Source: Bacterioplanes sp965233665 (lineage in GTDB: Bacteria; Pseudomonadota; Gammaproteobacteria; Pseudomonadales; Oceanobacteraceae). From it: a stretch of DNA of 64,000 nucleotides. Numbering within the stretch: position 1 is the stretch's first letter; each line of letters opens with the position of its first letter. Both the position numbers and the translations under genes were made by a program. Of this stretch, positions 16,382 through 25,860 are shown one piece after another. The stretch is from the NCBI GenBank assembly GCA_965233665.1, contig CBDDTG010000069.1, positions 283,053 to 347,052 on the forward strand. Direction: 5' to 3'. The notes under the pieces were generated by a model. It searched no databases, was not told the origin of the DNA, and saw nothing but the letters and a program-made list of their open reading frames with translations.

Positions 16382-16903
16382 TTACTCTGGATTGCCAATA
16401 AGGTATTTTAACTGTATTTCATTGAGAGGGAGCGTATTGCCACCGGGGTTCACGACTGCGCGGCTGTACCCAAGAACGTTAACTGAAAAATCCCATGCAT
16501 CTTGAGCACTAAAGACAAGAGCATCCACTGGTCTTTCAATATAATTGTGCAATGAAGTCCAGTCGGTAAACAAAGGAAGGTAGAAGTTATCATCTGGACC
16601 TGTTATGACGACAACAGATAATAGGGATTCCTCGTCCCAAACAAAAGAGCCGTCACTAGAGTGTTCTAGTTTGTTGGTTTTTTCTTTGAGTATAGGGATT
16701 AAAAATCTCGATCGATTTAACTCGATAAGGACATTGTCTTTGTTTGTTGTGGATTCATCTTCTGATAGATTTTGTAGGGCTTTCACAAGGTTGGGGTTTT
16801 CAACGGGTTCGTTTATGTTGAATTTTTTAGGGCGGGATTCTTCTGAGTGTGTGGGGTTGCTCATAAAAACCACCAGGGCTATTAAGTAAAAATTACGAAG
16901 CAT
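16382..16903 (-). CDS. SseB-like N-terminal domain protein with a signal peptide
   Basis: A 173-residue protein. After an N-terminal hydrophobic leader (MLRNFYLIALVVFMSNPTHS) it shows the SseB-domain pattern: NPNLVKALQNL, a short basic strand, FYLPLFTDWTSLHNYIERP, then AVVNPGGNTLPLNEIQLKYL. SseB-family proteins are usually cytoplasmic with no leader, so an exported version is unusual. The gene is more AT-rich than its surroundings and sits next to an IS element. Function unknown. Confidence 0.65.
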   Translation of the reverse strand: MLRNFYLIALVVFMSNPTHSEESRPKKFNINEPVENPNLVKALQNLSEDESTTNKDNVLIELNRSRFLIPILKEKTNKLEHSSDGSFVWDEESLLSVVVITGPDDNFYLPLFTDWTSLHNYIERPVDALVFSAQDAWDFSVNVLGYSRAVVNPGGNTLPLNEIQLKYLIGNPE

Positions 16904-17298
16904 ACCTAAGTCCAGTATATATGGCGTTTATCGGTTTCCGTGCCTTTCCCTCCTTCTAAAGTCATTTGAGGGATCAGCCCCGGTACATTGTATGACAGCT
17001 GGAGAAATTATTCTTGTTCGCATCATCTTCTAGAGAATGGTGCCTTTTTACTATCCCTGCAGTCAGTAGTTTCTGATTTCAGACACTCAAAGACTAGTGC
17101 TCATAATTACTATGAAGCTTAAGTTATCGTCTGGCCAATTTACTATCCATACAGACGACACAATATATCTTCCGCTCAAGTCATAGGAAGCATTATATTA
17201 CAAGCGACGCGATAAACGAATAATACATCCCGGCGTAAAGCGATCTGCGTTTTTTCTGCTTCGCGAAAAGCAAAAGTGCAGAGGGGAGGCGTGTGATC
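16904..17298. other. 395-bp AT-rich region between SseB-like gene and IS
   Basis: No coding frame or structured RNA stands out. It should contain the promoter of the SseB-like gene near 16904. The AT-rich composition matches that gene and suggests a shared foreign origin. Confidence 0.45.
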
Positions 17299-17327
17299 TT
17301 GCCCCGATAAAACGGACACGTTAATTT

Positions 17328-18215
17328 TCATGCTGCCATTCGCTCGTATTCCATCGGTGAACAGTAACCGATTCCTGAATGCAGCCGTTTCCGGTTGTAG
17401 TAATTGTTGATGTATCTTGCCAAAGCATACTTCAAATCCTCAGCTGAATCGAACGTCGTATTGCGAATCAACTCAGCTTTCATTGAATGAAAAAATGATT
17501 CCATATGTGCGTTGTCTGTACATTTTCCCGGCCTGCTCAGACTATGCACGATTCCCAACTTTCGAAGCTCTCTCTGGTACTCCGATCCTCGATATTCGAC
17601 GCCACGATCTGTGTGCAGCATAAGACCTTCGGTTGCACCGCGTTTGCGTATCGCATTCATTAATGTTCTGCGAGTCACTCCGGTCGTTCTTTTGCTATCA
17701 AGGCTCCAGCCAACCACTCGGCGTGAATAGAGATCCATGATAACCGACAGGTAATGCCACTGTTTTTTCACTTTCAAGTAGGTCACATCAGCCACCCAGA
17801 CCTGATTCTTCTTATCTGGAACTGCGCCATCAGGGCGCAGATTCTCTCCTGATGCCAAAAAGCGTCTAAGTCCTGGCGCTCGATACGTTACCTGAGTTAC
17901 CCGAGCGATCAATCCCATCTCCTGCATCAGTCGCGCCACACGCTTCCTACTGACCTGATAGCCCTGCTTTAACAGGGTCTTCCAGACCCTTGGGCTTCCG
18001 TATCGACCTTCATTCTCCTCCGAGATATTCCGTATGAGAACCTTTAACTTCATGTCTGACCGCTTGCGTTCAGAGGGTTCTCGATCACGCCAGGAGTAAT
18101 AACCACTACGAGATACTCTGAGCCATTCACAGGTGCGCTTGATACCTAGCCTTGGTCCGAACTTCTCGATGAATCGATATCTTGCTGATGTTCCTCCGCA
18201 AGAAACCGTTGCCAC
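17328..18215 (-). CDS. IS3-family transposase OrfB (DDE catalytic domain)
   Basis: A 295-residue rve-type integrase domain. HTH_21-like residues are near the start, then the catalytic Asp in VWVADVTYLKV, the second Asp in HTDRGVEYRG, and Glu in NAHMESFFHSMKAE, followed by the IS3 end NNYYNRKRLHSGIGY. It is expressed mainly as an OrfAB fusion by -1 frameshifting at 18215-18221. Reading begins at a GTG at 18215 in its own frame. Confidence 0.93.
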   Translation of the reverse strand: MATVSCGGTSARYRFIEKFGPRLGIKRTCEWLRVSRSGYYSWRDREPSERKRSDMKLKVLIRNISEENEGRYGSPRVWKTLLKQGYQVSRKRVARLMQEMGLIARVTQVTYRAPGLRRFLASGENLRPDGAVPDKKNQVWVADVTYLKVKKQWHYLSVIMDLYSRRVVGWSLDSKRTTGVTRRTLMNAIRKRGATEGLMLHTDRGVEYRGSEYQRELRKLGIVHSLSRPGKCTDNAHMESFFHSMKAELIRNTTFDSAEDLKYALARYINNYYNRKRLHSGIGYCSPMEYERMAA

Positions 18216-18511
18216 TTTTTTAGCAGATCAAGCTCCTGCTTCAGTTTCTTATTCTCTGCCTCAAGCTTTTTAACCTTTGAGATTTCCTTCTCTTGCTTGC
18301 GGGTAGCTTCGGTTAACTTCTTGCGTTTATCTGCCACGATCTTGCCTTCACGGTATTCTTTTCGCCATCGTGACAGCATAAACGGATGGATGTCGAGTGT
18401 ATTGGCAACTTCCTGGACCTGAATCCCTTCAATCAGACTTAGCTGAACGGCTTTTACTTTAAATTCATTTGAATACTGCCAGGTCTTTCTTGGCTGAGTA
18501 TATTTTGGCAT
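18146..18511 (-). CDS. IS3-family transposase OrfA (helix-turn-helix)
   Basis: A 121-residue protein starting MPKYTQPRKTW at ATG 18511. A helix-turn-helix at about residues 15-50 (EVANTLDIHPFMLSRWRKEY) binds the terminal repeats. A leucine-zipper-like coil follows (KKLEAENKKLKQELDLLKKW). On the coding strand CTAAAAAAG near its end is a classical A-AAA-AAG slippery site joining it to orfB in the -1 frame. Confidence 0.92.
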   Translation of the reverse strand: MPKYTQPRKTWQYSNEFKVKAVQLSLIEGIQVQEVANTLDIHPFMLSRWRKEYREGKIVADKRKKLTEATRKQEKEISKVKKLEAENKKLKQELDLLKKWQRFLAEEHQQDIDSSRSSDQG

Positions 18512-18654
18512 TGGACACCTCATCAGTTTGACTTTGGTGTCCGTTTTATCGGGGCAAGATCAGTGTTCGACTAGCGCTACATGTTAGCAAAGGGAGAATG
18601 GCAGTCCGTTGCCTCAAGATGATCTCGCGCGTAAGTGGCGGGTGATCGCTGGTT

Positions 18655-18882
18655 TTAGCGATTCCACCACGCCCGCAGGCGCTGAATGGCGTTTAGCAAT
18701 ACTTGCTGGCGTGCATGGCGCTGGTCTTGGGCGAGTTGCTCTAAATCCAGGCTGCCCACTTCGGTGCGGTAGCGTGCTGGCACATCGGCCAATGCGTCAT
18801 GCGCGCGGCTGTCGCTGTTGGAGCCAACGACATGGCTTGTGAGATCGGCTGTTGGTATGCACTGAGGCGTGGCCACCGTCAT
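18655..18882 (-). CDS. Small hypothetical protein
   Basis: A 75-residue protein starting at ATG 18882, with AGGAGCG upstream. The C-terminus is basic and helical (ARQQVLLNAIQRLRAWWNR), somewhat like DUF1127 proteins, but it lacks their conserved Arg-rich core. It is divergent from the LysR gene beginning at 19001, so it could be that regulator's target. Function unknown. Confidence 0.5.
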   Translation of the reverse strand: MTVATPQCIPTADLTSHVVGSNSDSRAHDALADVPARYRTEVGSLDLEQLAQDQRHARQQVLLNAIQRLRAWWNR

Positions 18883-19000
18883 GGTTTCGCTCCTGTTGGA
18901 TGGCTGCAAGCGCGAGCCATGGTTTGCAATCAAGGTAAATTCGGGCGCATCCTAGTGCTGTTCTACACTGCAAGCCATTCCCTAAAAGTGATCACAGACT

Positions 19001-19957
19001 TTGCAAAAACGAACAACCAAGTCCGCTGCCGCCAACGCCCGCAAACCCAATCGCAGTCACTTAGCTTGGAGTGACTTTGAAGTGGTGCTGGCTATTGCTG
19101 AAACCGGGTCACTCTCCGGCGCTTCACGACACTTGGGGGTGAGTCATGCCACGGTTTTTCGGCGTCTGGGCAATATGGAACAGCGCCTGGGCGTGAAACT
19201 GTTTGCTCGCAATCGCATGGGGTATCAGCCCACGCCGGCAGGGGAAGAGTTGGCAGAAACCGCCAGAATGATGGATCAAGCTGCACTGGCGGCGGAGCGC
19301 AAGGTGGCGGGGCAAGATTTGGAACCCAGTGGCGAAATTTGGCTGACCACCACAGATTCACTGTTAATGGGCTTGCTGGCTCCCTTGCTGCAGGAGTTTC
19401 GCCAGCAGTATCCGGCCATTGTGCTGGATGTCGCCATTTCGAATCAGTTATTCAACCTGACCCGACGCGAAGCCGATGTGGCCATTCGGCCATCCAATCG
19501 GCCGCCAGATAATCTCATAGGTCGACCGCTCAACAGCATAGGCCAGGCCATTTATTGTCATGCCAGCTTAGGTTTACCGCCGGGTACGGATTTACGGGAA
19601 CTGATCAAGCAGCCTTGGGTGGGCGCTGGGTCGCGCTTGCAAGACGCCAAGCTGGAGCATTGGATGGAGCAGCAGGGCCTTAAGGCCGCTTGTGTTTATC
19701 GCGTCGATACCTTGGTGGGCATTCTCAGTGCGATTCGCTCGGGCATGGGCGTTGGGGTGCTGCCGTGCTATTTGGGCGATCAGCAGCCTGATTTGGTCCA
19801 GCTCAGTGCTCCGATTGCCGAGTTGGAATATGACCTGTGGTTTTTAATGCACCCGGATCTGCGCGGTGTGGTGCGCATCAATGCCCTCATGGACTTTTTA
19901 ACCACGGCCATTCGCGCTCAGCAATCAGCATTGGCCGGCCTGCCGATCGCTGGTTAG
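19001..19957 (+). CDS. LysR family transcriptional regulator
   Basis: A LysR protein of about 318 residues. The winged helix FEVVLAIAETGSLSGASRHLGVSHATVFRRLGNMEQRLGVKLFAR lies at about residues 26-70, preceded by a basic tail (KRTTKSAAANARKPNRSH). The effector domain follows. There is no in-frame ATG near the start, so it probably uses TTG 19001 or another non-ATG codon; the start is uncertain. It converges on the repeat lipoprotein gene, and its target is unclear. Confidence 0.88.
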   Translation: MQKRTTKSAAANARKPNRSHLAWSDFEVVLAIAETGSLSGASRHLGVSHATVFRRLGNMEQRLGVKLFARNRMGYQPTPAGEELAETARMMDQAALAAERKVAGQDLEPSGEIWLTTTDSLLMGLLAPLLQEFRQQYPAIVLDVAISNQLFNLTRREADVAIRPSNRPPDNLIGRPLNSIGQAIYCHASLGLPPGTDLRELIKQPWVGAGSRLQDAKLEHWMEQQGLKAACVYRVDTLVGILSAIRSGMGVGVLPCYLGDQQPDLVQLSAPIAELEYDLWFLMHPDLRGVVRINALMDFLTTAIRAQQSALAGLPIAG

Positions 19958-19964
19958 TTTGGTG

Positions 19965-21839
19965 CTATTGCAAAACCCAAGGTGCAGCATCGACGTCGTG
20001 TGCCGTGGCGGGCAATGTGCCGGAGGTAACCGTGACAACAATCGGTCCTGCCAGCAGTTTTTGGCTGCCGTTATCGCCTAACACAAAATACAGGTCGTAA
20101 TTGCCATCCGGCTGGTCGGTGGGGTTAAGGCGCCATTCGTTGCCACTGACGACGCCACTTTCCAGGGCGGTATCAACGGTGCCGGTGGCATACAGCTCCA
20201 AGCCAATGACGGTGTTGCTGCTGGTAAAGGTGCCGGTTGATTCACCCGGATAAGCGTCAATGCCACTGCAGTCGGCGACGGCATTTAACGCTAAATCACG
20301 ATCAAAACTGGCGGTGTAATCCAGGGTAGCGACGCCAGGGGCATCGTGGCGATAGACAAACCAGGGTTGACCCTGATGCTCAATGACCACAGGGGTGAAC
20401 TGGGTGCCGACGGTATCGGCAATGTTCCAGGTGGCTGCGGCCCAGGCTCTGACCAAACCGGTGCCTTCGTTGGTCATGCGTACTTCACCGAGGGCGGCTG
20501 GGTAGGCCAAAAACGCGTATTCACTCGCGGCCAGGGTTACCTGAAAGCGCTCGTCTGTGGTGCTGGTAAAGGTATTCGCCAGCGCGGCGATGTCGGCCGA
20601 GTGGTTGAGGTTGGCACTGGCGACACCATAGCGCGGCACATCGGTGACGCGGCAACTGCCGGCCGCTGGGTCTGGCGGGGTGGTTTCGTCCGCGGTGGTG
20701 ATGACGGTTGCCCAGCCTAAATTATGATCGGCAGCGGCGGGGTAGGTGCTGACGTCACAGTTGATCATCTCATTGATGCTGGCGTTGCGGGTGAGATCGA
20801 CATTAAAGGTTTGCGCGCCGCCACCGCTGGCCTCGGTGCGGTAAATCAGCCACGGGTCGCCATTGATGCGCATCACCACTGGGCCACTGTCGCCGCCGGT
20901 CTCACCCTGGCCCCAGCGGGCGCCATTCCAGTTAGCTTCAGGGCCTGTGATGGCAGTACCTTGGCGCACGGCGGCTTCGCCCAGGGCTGCGGGGTAGGCG
21001 AGAATGCCAAAGTCATCGCTGGCGATGTCTAGGGTAAACGCAAAATCGGCAGCATTGCTGGCTTCATTCAGCTGGCTAAGTTCTGGGGCGGTAAATAGGT
21101 TGCTGACCGTGCCATAGTGCGGCTGATCTAACACGCGGCAGTCTTCCGTGGTGGGCTCTGGTTCGGGTTCCGGTTCTGGGGTGGTTGGCTCGCCCGGTAT
21201 GGGTGTTTCGTCCAAGCTGGTGACGTCGGCCAGCCAGGCCAGGTCATGATCGGCGGCTTTGGCATAGTCAAAAATGCTGCACAAGTAGGTGTCGCCGACC
21301 TCGCCGCTGTTGGCAAACTCGACGCTGAAGCTGGCTTCTCCCAGAGAGGGAAAGTCGGTGCGATATACCAGCCAGGGCACGCCATCGACCATTACCAGCA
21401 CCGGGCCGGTGCCTGTGCTCGGAATGTCGCCATCGCCCCAAGTGGCGCCCTGCCAGCCGTGGCTGGCACCACTACTAAAACTGGCGTCACCGAGTGCTGC
21501 TGGGTACATAAAAATACCGTATTGGTTGGCCCCTAGTTCCAGGTTGAAATCAAAGTCGTCGCTGCCATCAGCGGCATAGAGGGTCTGCCAGCTGGGGGTT
21601 GAGTAGAGGTTTTTGACCACACCAAAATGCGGCACGTCGTTGATGGGGCAGTTCAGCTCAGTGACGGGTTCTTGCGGGTCTGGTTCATCGGGTTCGTCGG
21701 GTTCATCTGGCTCGGTTGGTTGATCGGGCTCCGTGGGTGTTTCGTTGTCGTCATCGACGTCGTCTGGGTAGTCGTTGCCCTGGCCGCCACAGCCCACCAA
21801 TAAGGCCAGCATCATGCTGCTTATCAAAAACCCTTTCAT
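19965..21839 (-). CDS. Lipoprotein with three tandem repeats of about 135 residues
   Basis: A 624-residue lipoprotein (MKGFLISSMMLALLVGCGG; lipidated Cys17), followed by an acidic Pro/Glu/Asp linker. It carries three homologous repeats that start at a Cys with D(V/Q)PHxG or DVPRYG. They share a strand ending YPAALGE/D, a GATWG or ARWGQ segment, GPVxxxxxGxPWLxYRT, and a closing Cys. Linkers between repeats are Pro/Glu-rich (TTPEPEPEPEPTTE). A short final region (residues about 545-624) differs. No known family is recognised. The paired Cys suggest one disulfide per repeat, and it is surface or periplasmic. It converges with LysR and lies next to the AraC and acylase genes. Confidence 0.8.
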   Translation of the reverse strand: MKGFLISSMMLALLVGCGGQGNDYPDDVDDDNETPTEPDQPTEPDEPDEPDEPDPQEPVTELNCPINDVPHFGVVKNLYSTPSWQTLYAADGSDDFDFNLELGANQYGIFMYPAALGDASFSSGASHGWQGATWGDGDIPSTGTGPVLVMVDGVPWLVYRTDFPSLGEASFSVEFANSGEVGDTYLCSIFDYAKAADHDLAWLADVTSLDETPIPGEPTTPEPEPEPEPTTEDCRVLDQPHYGTVSNLFTAPELSQLNEASNAADFAFTLDIASDDFGILAYPAALGEAAVRQGTAITGPEANWNGARWGQGETGGDSGPVVMRINGDPWLIYRTEASGGGAQTFNVDLTRNASINEMINCDVSTYPAAADHNLGWATVITTADETTPPDPAAGSCRVTDVPRYGVASANLNHSADIAALANTFTSTTDERFQVTLAASEYAFLAYPAALGEVRMTNEGTGLVRAWAAATWNIADTVGTQFTPVVIEHQGQPWFVYRHDAPGVATLDYTASFDRDLALNAVADCSGIDAYPGESTGTFTSSNTVIGLELYATGTVDTALESGVVSGNEWRLNPTDQPDGNYDLYFVLGDNGSQKLLAGPIVVTVTSGTLPATAHDVDAAPWVLQ

Positions 21840-21913
21840 CGTTCTCTGCCCCAAATGCTCAGTGTGATAAGCCTAGTTCGGCTACTAAGGTGCGGCAAAT
21901 AATGATGGTTTTG

Positions 21914-23092
21914 TTATTTGTGCTGCTGGCGGTATTGCGTCGGAGTGCAACCGGTCAGCCGGCGAAAGGCGGTGTTAAAGGTCGACTTGGAGTTAAAGCC
22001 AACGGCGTAGCAAATGGCGCTCACACTGTCGTCACTCTCGACCAGCGCTTGGCGAGCGGCATGGATGCGATGCTCATTCAACAGATCGTAAAAGTTATTG
22101 CCATGGCACTGATTGATGGCCGCCGACGCCTGGTGGCTGCTCAGCCCACACTGTTGCGCCAGACTTGCAAGCGACAACTGATTGTCGCGGAAGGCGCCCG
22201 CCGTCAGCGCCTGTTGCAAGCGGTTGAAGGCGCTTTGCTGATCATCAACAGCAGGTACAGCTTGCGCTACTGGGTTGGCGAGTGCTAACTCAGGAGTGGC
22301 TGCAGTAGGGCTGGGCATCGTTGCAAGCACAGCTTTGGATTCGCTCTTAGGCTCGTTGTTAGGCCTGCTTTTGGGCCCGCTTTTGGGCATAGGCAGCTGC
22401 GCCCGAACCAGCACAATGTAAAGCAAGTAGGCCGTACCTGGCGCCAAGGCATACACCACCGAGGGATAAACGCCGCTGATTTCACTGAATACGATGCGAG
22501 CAAGCAGGGAGGTAGCAATGATCAACTGCACGCGCTGCAGCTGTGCGATCCACTGTTGCACTGCAACTTTGCGCCCGCGACAGCCTTGCTGTCGTTGCCG
22601 CCACCAATACACCAGGCTCAAGCTGGCAATGATGGCCAAATAAACGTTACCAAAGGGCGCCAGTGGCTGCCAGCGCGACTCCTCAATCAGCACTTGCTGC
22701 ATCCAATAGACTTTGTCGGCAGCGGGCAGGCTCCAATAGGGCAGAGCCAACAGAGCCACCACAATGGCAGGGCTTAAGTGCAAAAAGCGTGTGCGCAGAT
22801 GGGTAAACAGGTTTTCGCCCAGCAAGGCGCGAATGTAGCCGTACAGGCACAACGGCATCAGCACCACCAGCGGGTCGATTATCTTTAGAAACATCGGCCA
22901 GCGTTGATACAGCTCAGCGGCATGGTAAAGAAATTCCAACGACTGCAGCACGACCAATAAGGCGGCTGCAAATAACCACGCGACGGTTAGCCGGGCATGC
23001 TGATGGGCCACCATCCAGTGCAAAATGGCCAGCGTCAGAATACTGCTCAAACATAAACCAATCAGGGCAGCAGCCCCGGCCATGTAGTCCAT
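21914..23092 (-). CDS. AraC family regulator with multi-helix membrane N-terminus
   Basis: A 392-residue protein. Residues 1 to about 240 contain seven or so hydrophobic segments (membrane sensor). A variable linker follows (about 245-290, Pro/Lys/Ser-rich), then an AraC DNA-binding domain (about 300-392: LSLASLAQQCGLSSHQASAAINQ, then SVSAICYAVGFNSKSTFNTAFRRLTGCTPTQYR). Transmembrane AraC regulators sense envelope or extracellular signals. The ATG at 23092 has GAGG upstream; a TTG 15 bp earlier is less likely. It is divergent from the acylase gene at 23276, so it probably controls it. Confidence 0.9.
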   Translation of the reverse strand: MDYMAGAAALIGLCLSSILTLAILHWMVAHQHARLTVAWLFAAALLVVLQSLEFLYHAAELYQRWPMFLKIIDPLVVLMPLCLYGYIRALLGENLFTHLRTRFLHLSPAIVVALLALPYWSLPAADKVYWMQQVLIEESRWQPLAPFGNVYLAIIASLSLVYWWRQRQQGCRGRKVAVQQWIAQLQRVQLIIATSLLARIVFSEISGVYPSVVYALAPGTAYLLYIVLVRAQLPMPKSGPKSRPNNEPKSESKAVLATMPSPTAATPELALANPVAQAVPAVDDQQSAFNRLQQALTAGAFRDNQLSLASLAQQCGLSSHQASAAINQCHGNNFYDLLNEHRIHAARQALVESDDSVSAICYAVGFNSKSTFNTAFRRLTGCTPTQYRQQHK

Positions 23093-23275
23093 AAGTGCCT
23101 CGGTCAATCGCGCTGAGGTGACCCACTGCGCGTTCGGCTCGATCGCGTCGAACCTATAGGTCTTTGATTTTTATTGTTTTTTTGTTTGGGTTCGAGTCCA
23201 TCGAAACGGACGACAAACCCTCTGCGACACAGTTTAATGATTGTCTCCTTAATAACAATAACTGAGGAACTCGCT

Positions 23276-25771
23276 ATGCGTAGTTTGCGCCTGCCACTGC
23301 TGGCGGCCCTGTCTGTGGCTTTGTTGGGTGGTTGTAACCGTGATGATGACGATGATCGCTATCAAGCCACCATTCACTATACCGAGCACAATGTGCCGCA
23401 TATTCGCGCCGATGATTACGCCGGGCTGGGCTATGGCATTGGTTATGTGCATGGCCAAGATAACCTGTGCACCTTGGCGGAACAGCTGATCAAAATGAAA
23501 GGCGAAAAGGCAGCGGCCTTTGGCCCAGGTGACGATATGATCAACGTTGCCTCGGATGTTGGCTATAAAGCCTTGGGGCTGGAGCAAGAAGCCGCCGAGC
23601 TGCTGCCGCTGCAAGAGCCTCATGTGCGGGATGTGTTGGAAGGCTATGCAACCGGCTTTAACCAGGCCCTGGCAGAGCGCAGTGGCCCGCAGGCCTATCC
23701 CAGTCCCTGTCGTGGTGCCGATTGGGTGGCGCCGATCAGTGCCACCGAGCTGTTGGCCTACCACCTGGATCTGGCCCGCTTGGCCAGTGCTCGTAACTTT
23801 GTTACTGCCATGGCCGCCGCGCAACCGCCACAAGCTGAACCGCAAGTTGAACCCCAGGCAAATCGCAGCGCCCGTGCGCAAGCGCCGCAAGTGACCTTGG
23901 ATGCACAAGCGGTGCTGACGGCAGAAGGCATTGGCAGCAACGGCTGGGCTTTAGGGCATGAGCGAGTAGAAGGGGCTAATAGTGCCTTGTTAGCGAATCC
24001 TCACTTCCCCTGGGAGGGCGAGCTGCGCTTCTTTCAGCAGCATTTGACCATTCCGGGTGAACTAGACATCAACGGTGTTGGCATGGTTGGTTTGCCCGCG
24101 GTGGTGATTGGCTTTAACCAGCACCTTGGCTGGACCCATACGGTGTCGCAGTCCAAGCGCTTTACCCTGTATCAATTAGAACTCGACCCCAACGACCCGA
24201 CTCGTTACCGCTATGGCGATGAATACCGAGCAATGACCCGCCAAGAAGTCACGGTGCAGGTGCGCATGGCCGATGGCTCGCTGATGCCGCACACGCAAAC
24301 TGTGTATGCCAGCCACTATGGCCCTGTGGTGAATCTGGAGTCGCTGTCACCGGCACTGGCCTGGACCAACAACTCGGCCATTAGTTTTCGCGATGCCAAC
24401 GCCGGCAATGCCCGCATGCTGCCGCACTGGTTGGCGATGAACAAAGCTCGCAGTCGCGAGGAGTTTTTTGCTGCCTTTGAGCAGAACCAAGGCATTCCCT
24501 GGGTGAATACTTTAATGGTGGCCGCCGATGGCACCGCCTCTTACCTGGATGGCACCCAAGTACCGCAGCTGAGTTACGGCGTTGAACAGTACTGGCGCTT
24601 GGCGTCACAGAATCCGCAATTGGCGCCGATTTGGCAGGACGGCGCTGGCAGTGTGCTGTTGCCGGGCAATCAGCCGACGTTTGAATGGGTGGATAGCGGC
24701 AATGCCGGTGCGCCAGGCCTGGTGCCATTTAGCCGAGCACCACAGCAAACGCGCACAGATTACTTGTTTAATGCCAACAGCAGCCACTGGCTGAGTAACC
24801 TGGATGAACCGCTCACCGGTTTTAGCTTGATGTATGGGCCGGAACAAAGCATTCGCAGCCCGCGCACCCGCTACAACGCACAATTGATCAGCGATATGAG
24901 CGGCAATGGCCTAGCTGGCAGCGACAATCGCTTTAACTTCGATGAACTGAAGCAAGTGTTCACTCACAACGGCTCTTTGTTTGCCTCAAGCTTGCGCCAG
25001 CAGTTGGTGGAGCGCTGCACTCAACACCCGCAAGTGCAGCTGGACGATGGCCTTTATGATTTGAGCGCGGCGTGTCAGATACTGAGCAACTGGGATGGCA
25101 CATACAATATCAACAGCCGCGGCGCCCAGCTGATGCGTGAGTTTTTAGCGGCGTACAAGGTCAATGCTCACCGCAGCCTCGACAGTCGTTTGTTTGCCGT
25201 CGCCTTTGACCCAAGCCAACCAATCTCCACACCGCGTGATTTAGCACCTATCTCTCAAGACCCACTGCAAGATGAAGTGCTGCGCAATTTAGGCCTGTCC
25301 GCCCAGCGCTTGCAGCAGGCTGGCATGGATGCCGGAGCAGAGCTGGGCGAGGTGCAATATTGGATCAAAGCCGTAGGCCAGCAGCCGCTGCCGGTGAGCG
25401 GTGGCTACACCTTTGAGGGCGTATTCAATATGGCGGAAACCAAAATTCCATCGCGCAGCACTTCCGAGCTGGCCAACAATGTTATTGGCACGCTGCTGGC
25501 AGAAGAAGGCACGCAACTGACTCAGCGCCAGGGGGGCGACGTGGCCTATCACGTAAATTACGGCTCCAGCTTCGTGATGGCTTTGCAATACACAGAGCAA
25601 GGGCCGCAAGCAGATATGTTCCTGGCCTATGGCCAATCCCATGATCCTGAGTCTGAGTTTTTTCGCGACCAGAGTCAGCTATACAGTGAACTGAGCTGGC
25701 GGCCGATGCTGTTTGATCAACAGCAAATTGAGGCCAATGCCCTGCGCACGGTCAATATCAGCAGCGACTAA
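23276..25771 (+). CDS. Penicillin acylase family (S45) Ntn-hydrolase lipoprotein
   Basis: An 831-residue Ntn hydrolase starting at ATG 23276 after TGAGGAAC. The signal has a lipobox at LLGGC (Cys20). The alpha subunit is residues about 21-200, then a spacer rich in Pro, Ala and Gln. The predicted autocatalytic Ser is Ser221 in GSNGWALG, which begins the beta chain with the family NPHFPWEGELRF strand. Relatives include aculeacin A acylase and AHL-lactone acylases (PvdQ, QuiP), so quorum-signal or lipopeptide deacylation is possible, but the substrate is not shown. Lipidation is unusual for the family. The AraC gene is divergent and probably regulates it. Confidence 0.92.
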   Translation: MRSLRLPLLAALSVALLGGCNRDDDDDRYQATIHYTEHNVPHIRADDYAGLGYGIGYVHGQDNLCTLAEQLIKMKGEKAAAFGPGDDMINVASDVGYKALGLEQEAAELLPLQEPHVRDVLEGYATGFNQALAERSGPQAYPSPCRGADWVAPISATELLAYHLDLARLASARNFVTAMAAAQPPQAEPQVEPQANRSARAQAPQVTLDAQAVLTAEGIGSNGWALGHERVEGANSALLANPHFPWEGELRFFQQHLTIPGELDINGVGMVGLPAVVIGFNQHLGWTHTVSQSKRFTLYQLELDPNDPTRYRYGDEYRAMTRQEVTVQVRMADGSLMPHTQTVYASHYGPVVNLESLSPALAWTNNSAISFRDANAGNARMLPHWLAMNKARSREEFFAAFEQNQGIPWVNTLMVAADGTASYLDGTQVPQLSYGVEQYWRLASQNPQLAPIWQDGAGSVLLPGNQPTFEWVDSGNAGAPGLVPFSRAPQQTRTDYLFNANSSHWLSNLDEPLTGFSLMYGPEQSIRSPRTRYNAQLISDMSGNGLAGSDNRFNFDELKQVFTHNGSLFASSLRQQLVERCTQHPQVQLDDGLYDLSAACQILSNWDGTYNINSRGAQLMREFLAAYKVNAHRSLDSRLFAVAFDPSQPISTPRDLAPISQDPLQDEVLRNLGLSAQRLQQAGMDAGAELGEVQYWIKAVGQQPLPVSGGYTFEGVFNMAETKIPSRSTSELANNVIGTLLAEEGTQLTQRQGGDVAYHVNYGSSFVMALQYTEQGPQADMFLAYGQSHDPESEFFRDQSQLYSELSWRPMLFDQQQIEANALRTVNISSD

Positions 25772-25796
25772 TCCTTATCATGGCGGGTGCGTTTAG

Positions 25797-25822
25797 CGCC
25801 GGCGGACGATGATCCGCCGGCG
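25797..25822. terminator. GC-rich hairpin between acylase and MFS genes
   Basis: CGCCGGCGGA (25797-25806) pairs with TCCGCCGGCG (25813-25822), loop CGATGA, perfect 10-bp stem. It has no T-run on either strand. It lies 26 bp after the acylase stop and 38 bp before the MFS start. It may act as a weak terminator or stabilise the 3' end. Confidence 0.5.
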
Positions 25823-25860
25823 ATGTTATGCTGAGCCACCGATGTTGGTAGCGAGGCCGT

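Larger units (their letters stand above)
17299..18557 (-). mobile_element. IS3-family insertion sequence, complete
   Basis: A 1259-bp element with terminal inverted repeats starting TTGCCCCGATAAAACGGACA. GATC flanks both sides (17295-17298 and 18558-18561) as a probable target duplication. It contains overlapping orfA and orfB on the minus strand with a slippery A6G site. Both frames are open and the DDE residues are present, so it is probably active. Confidence 0.93.
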
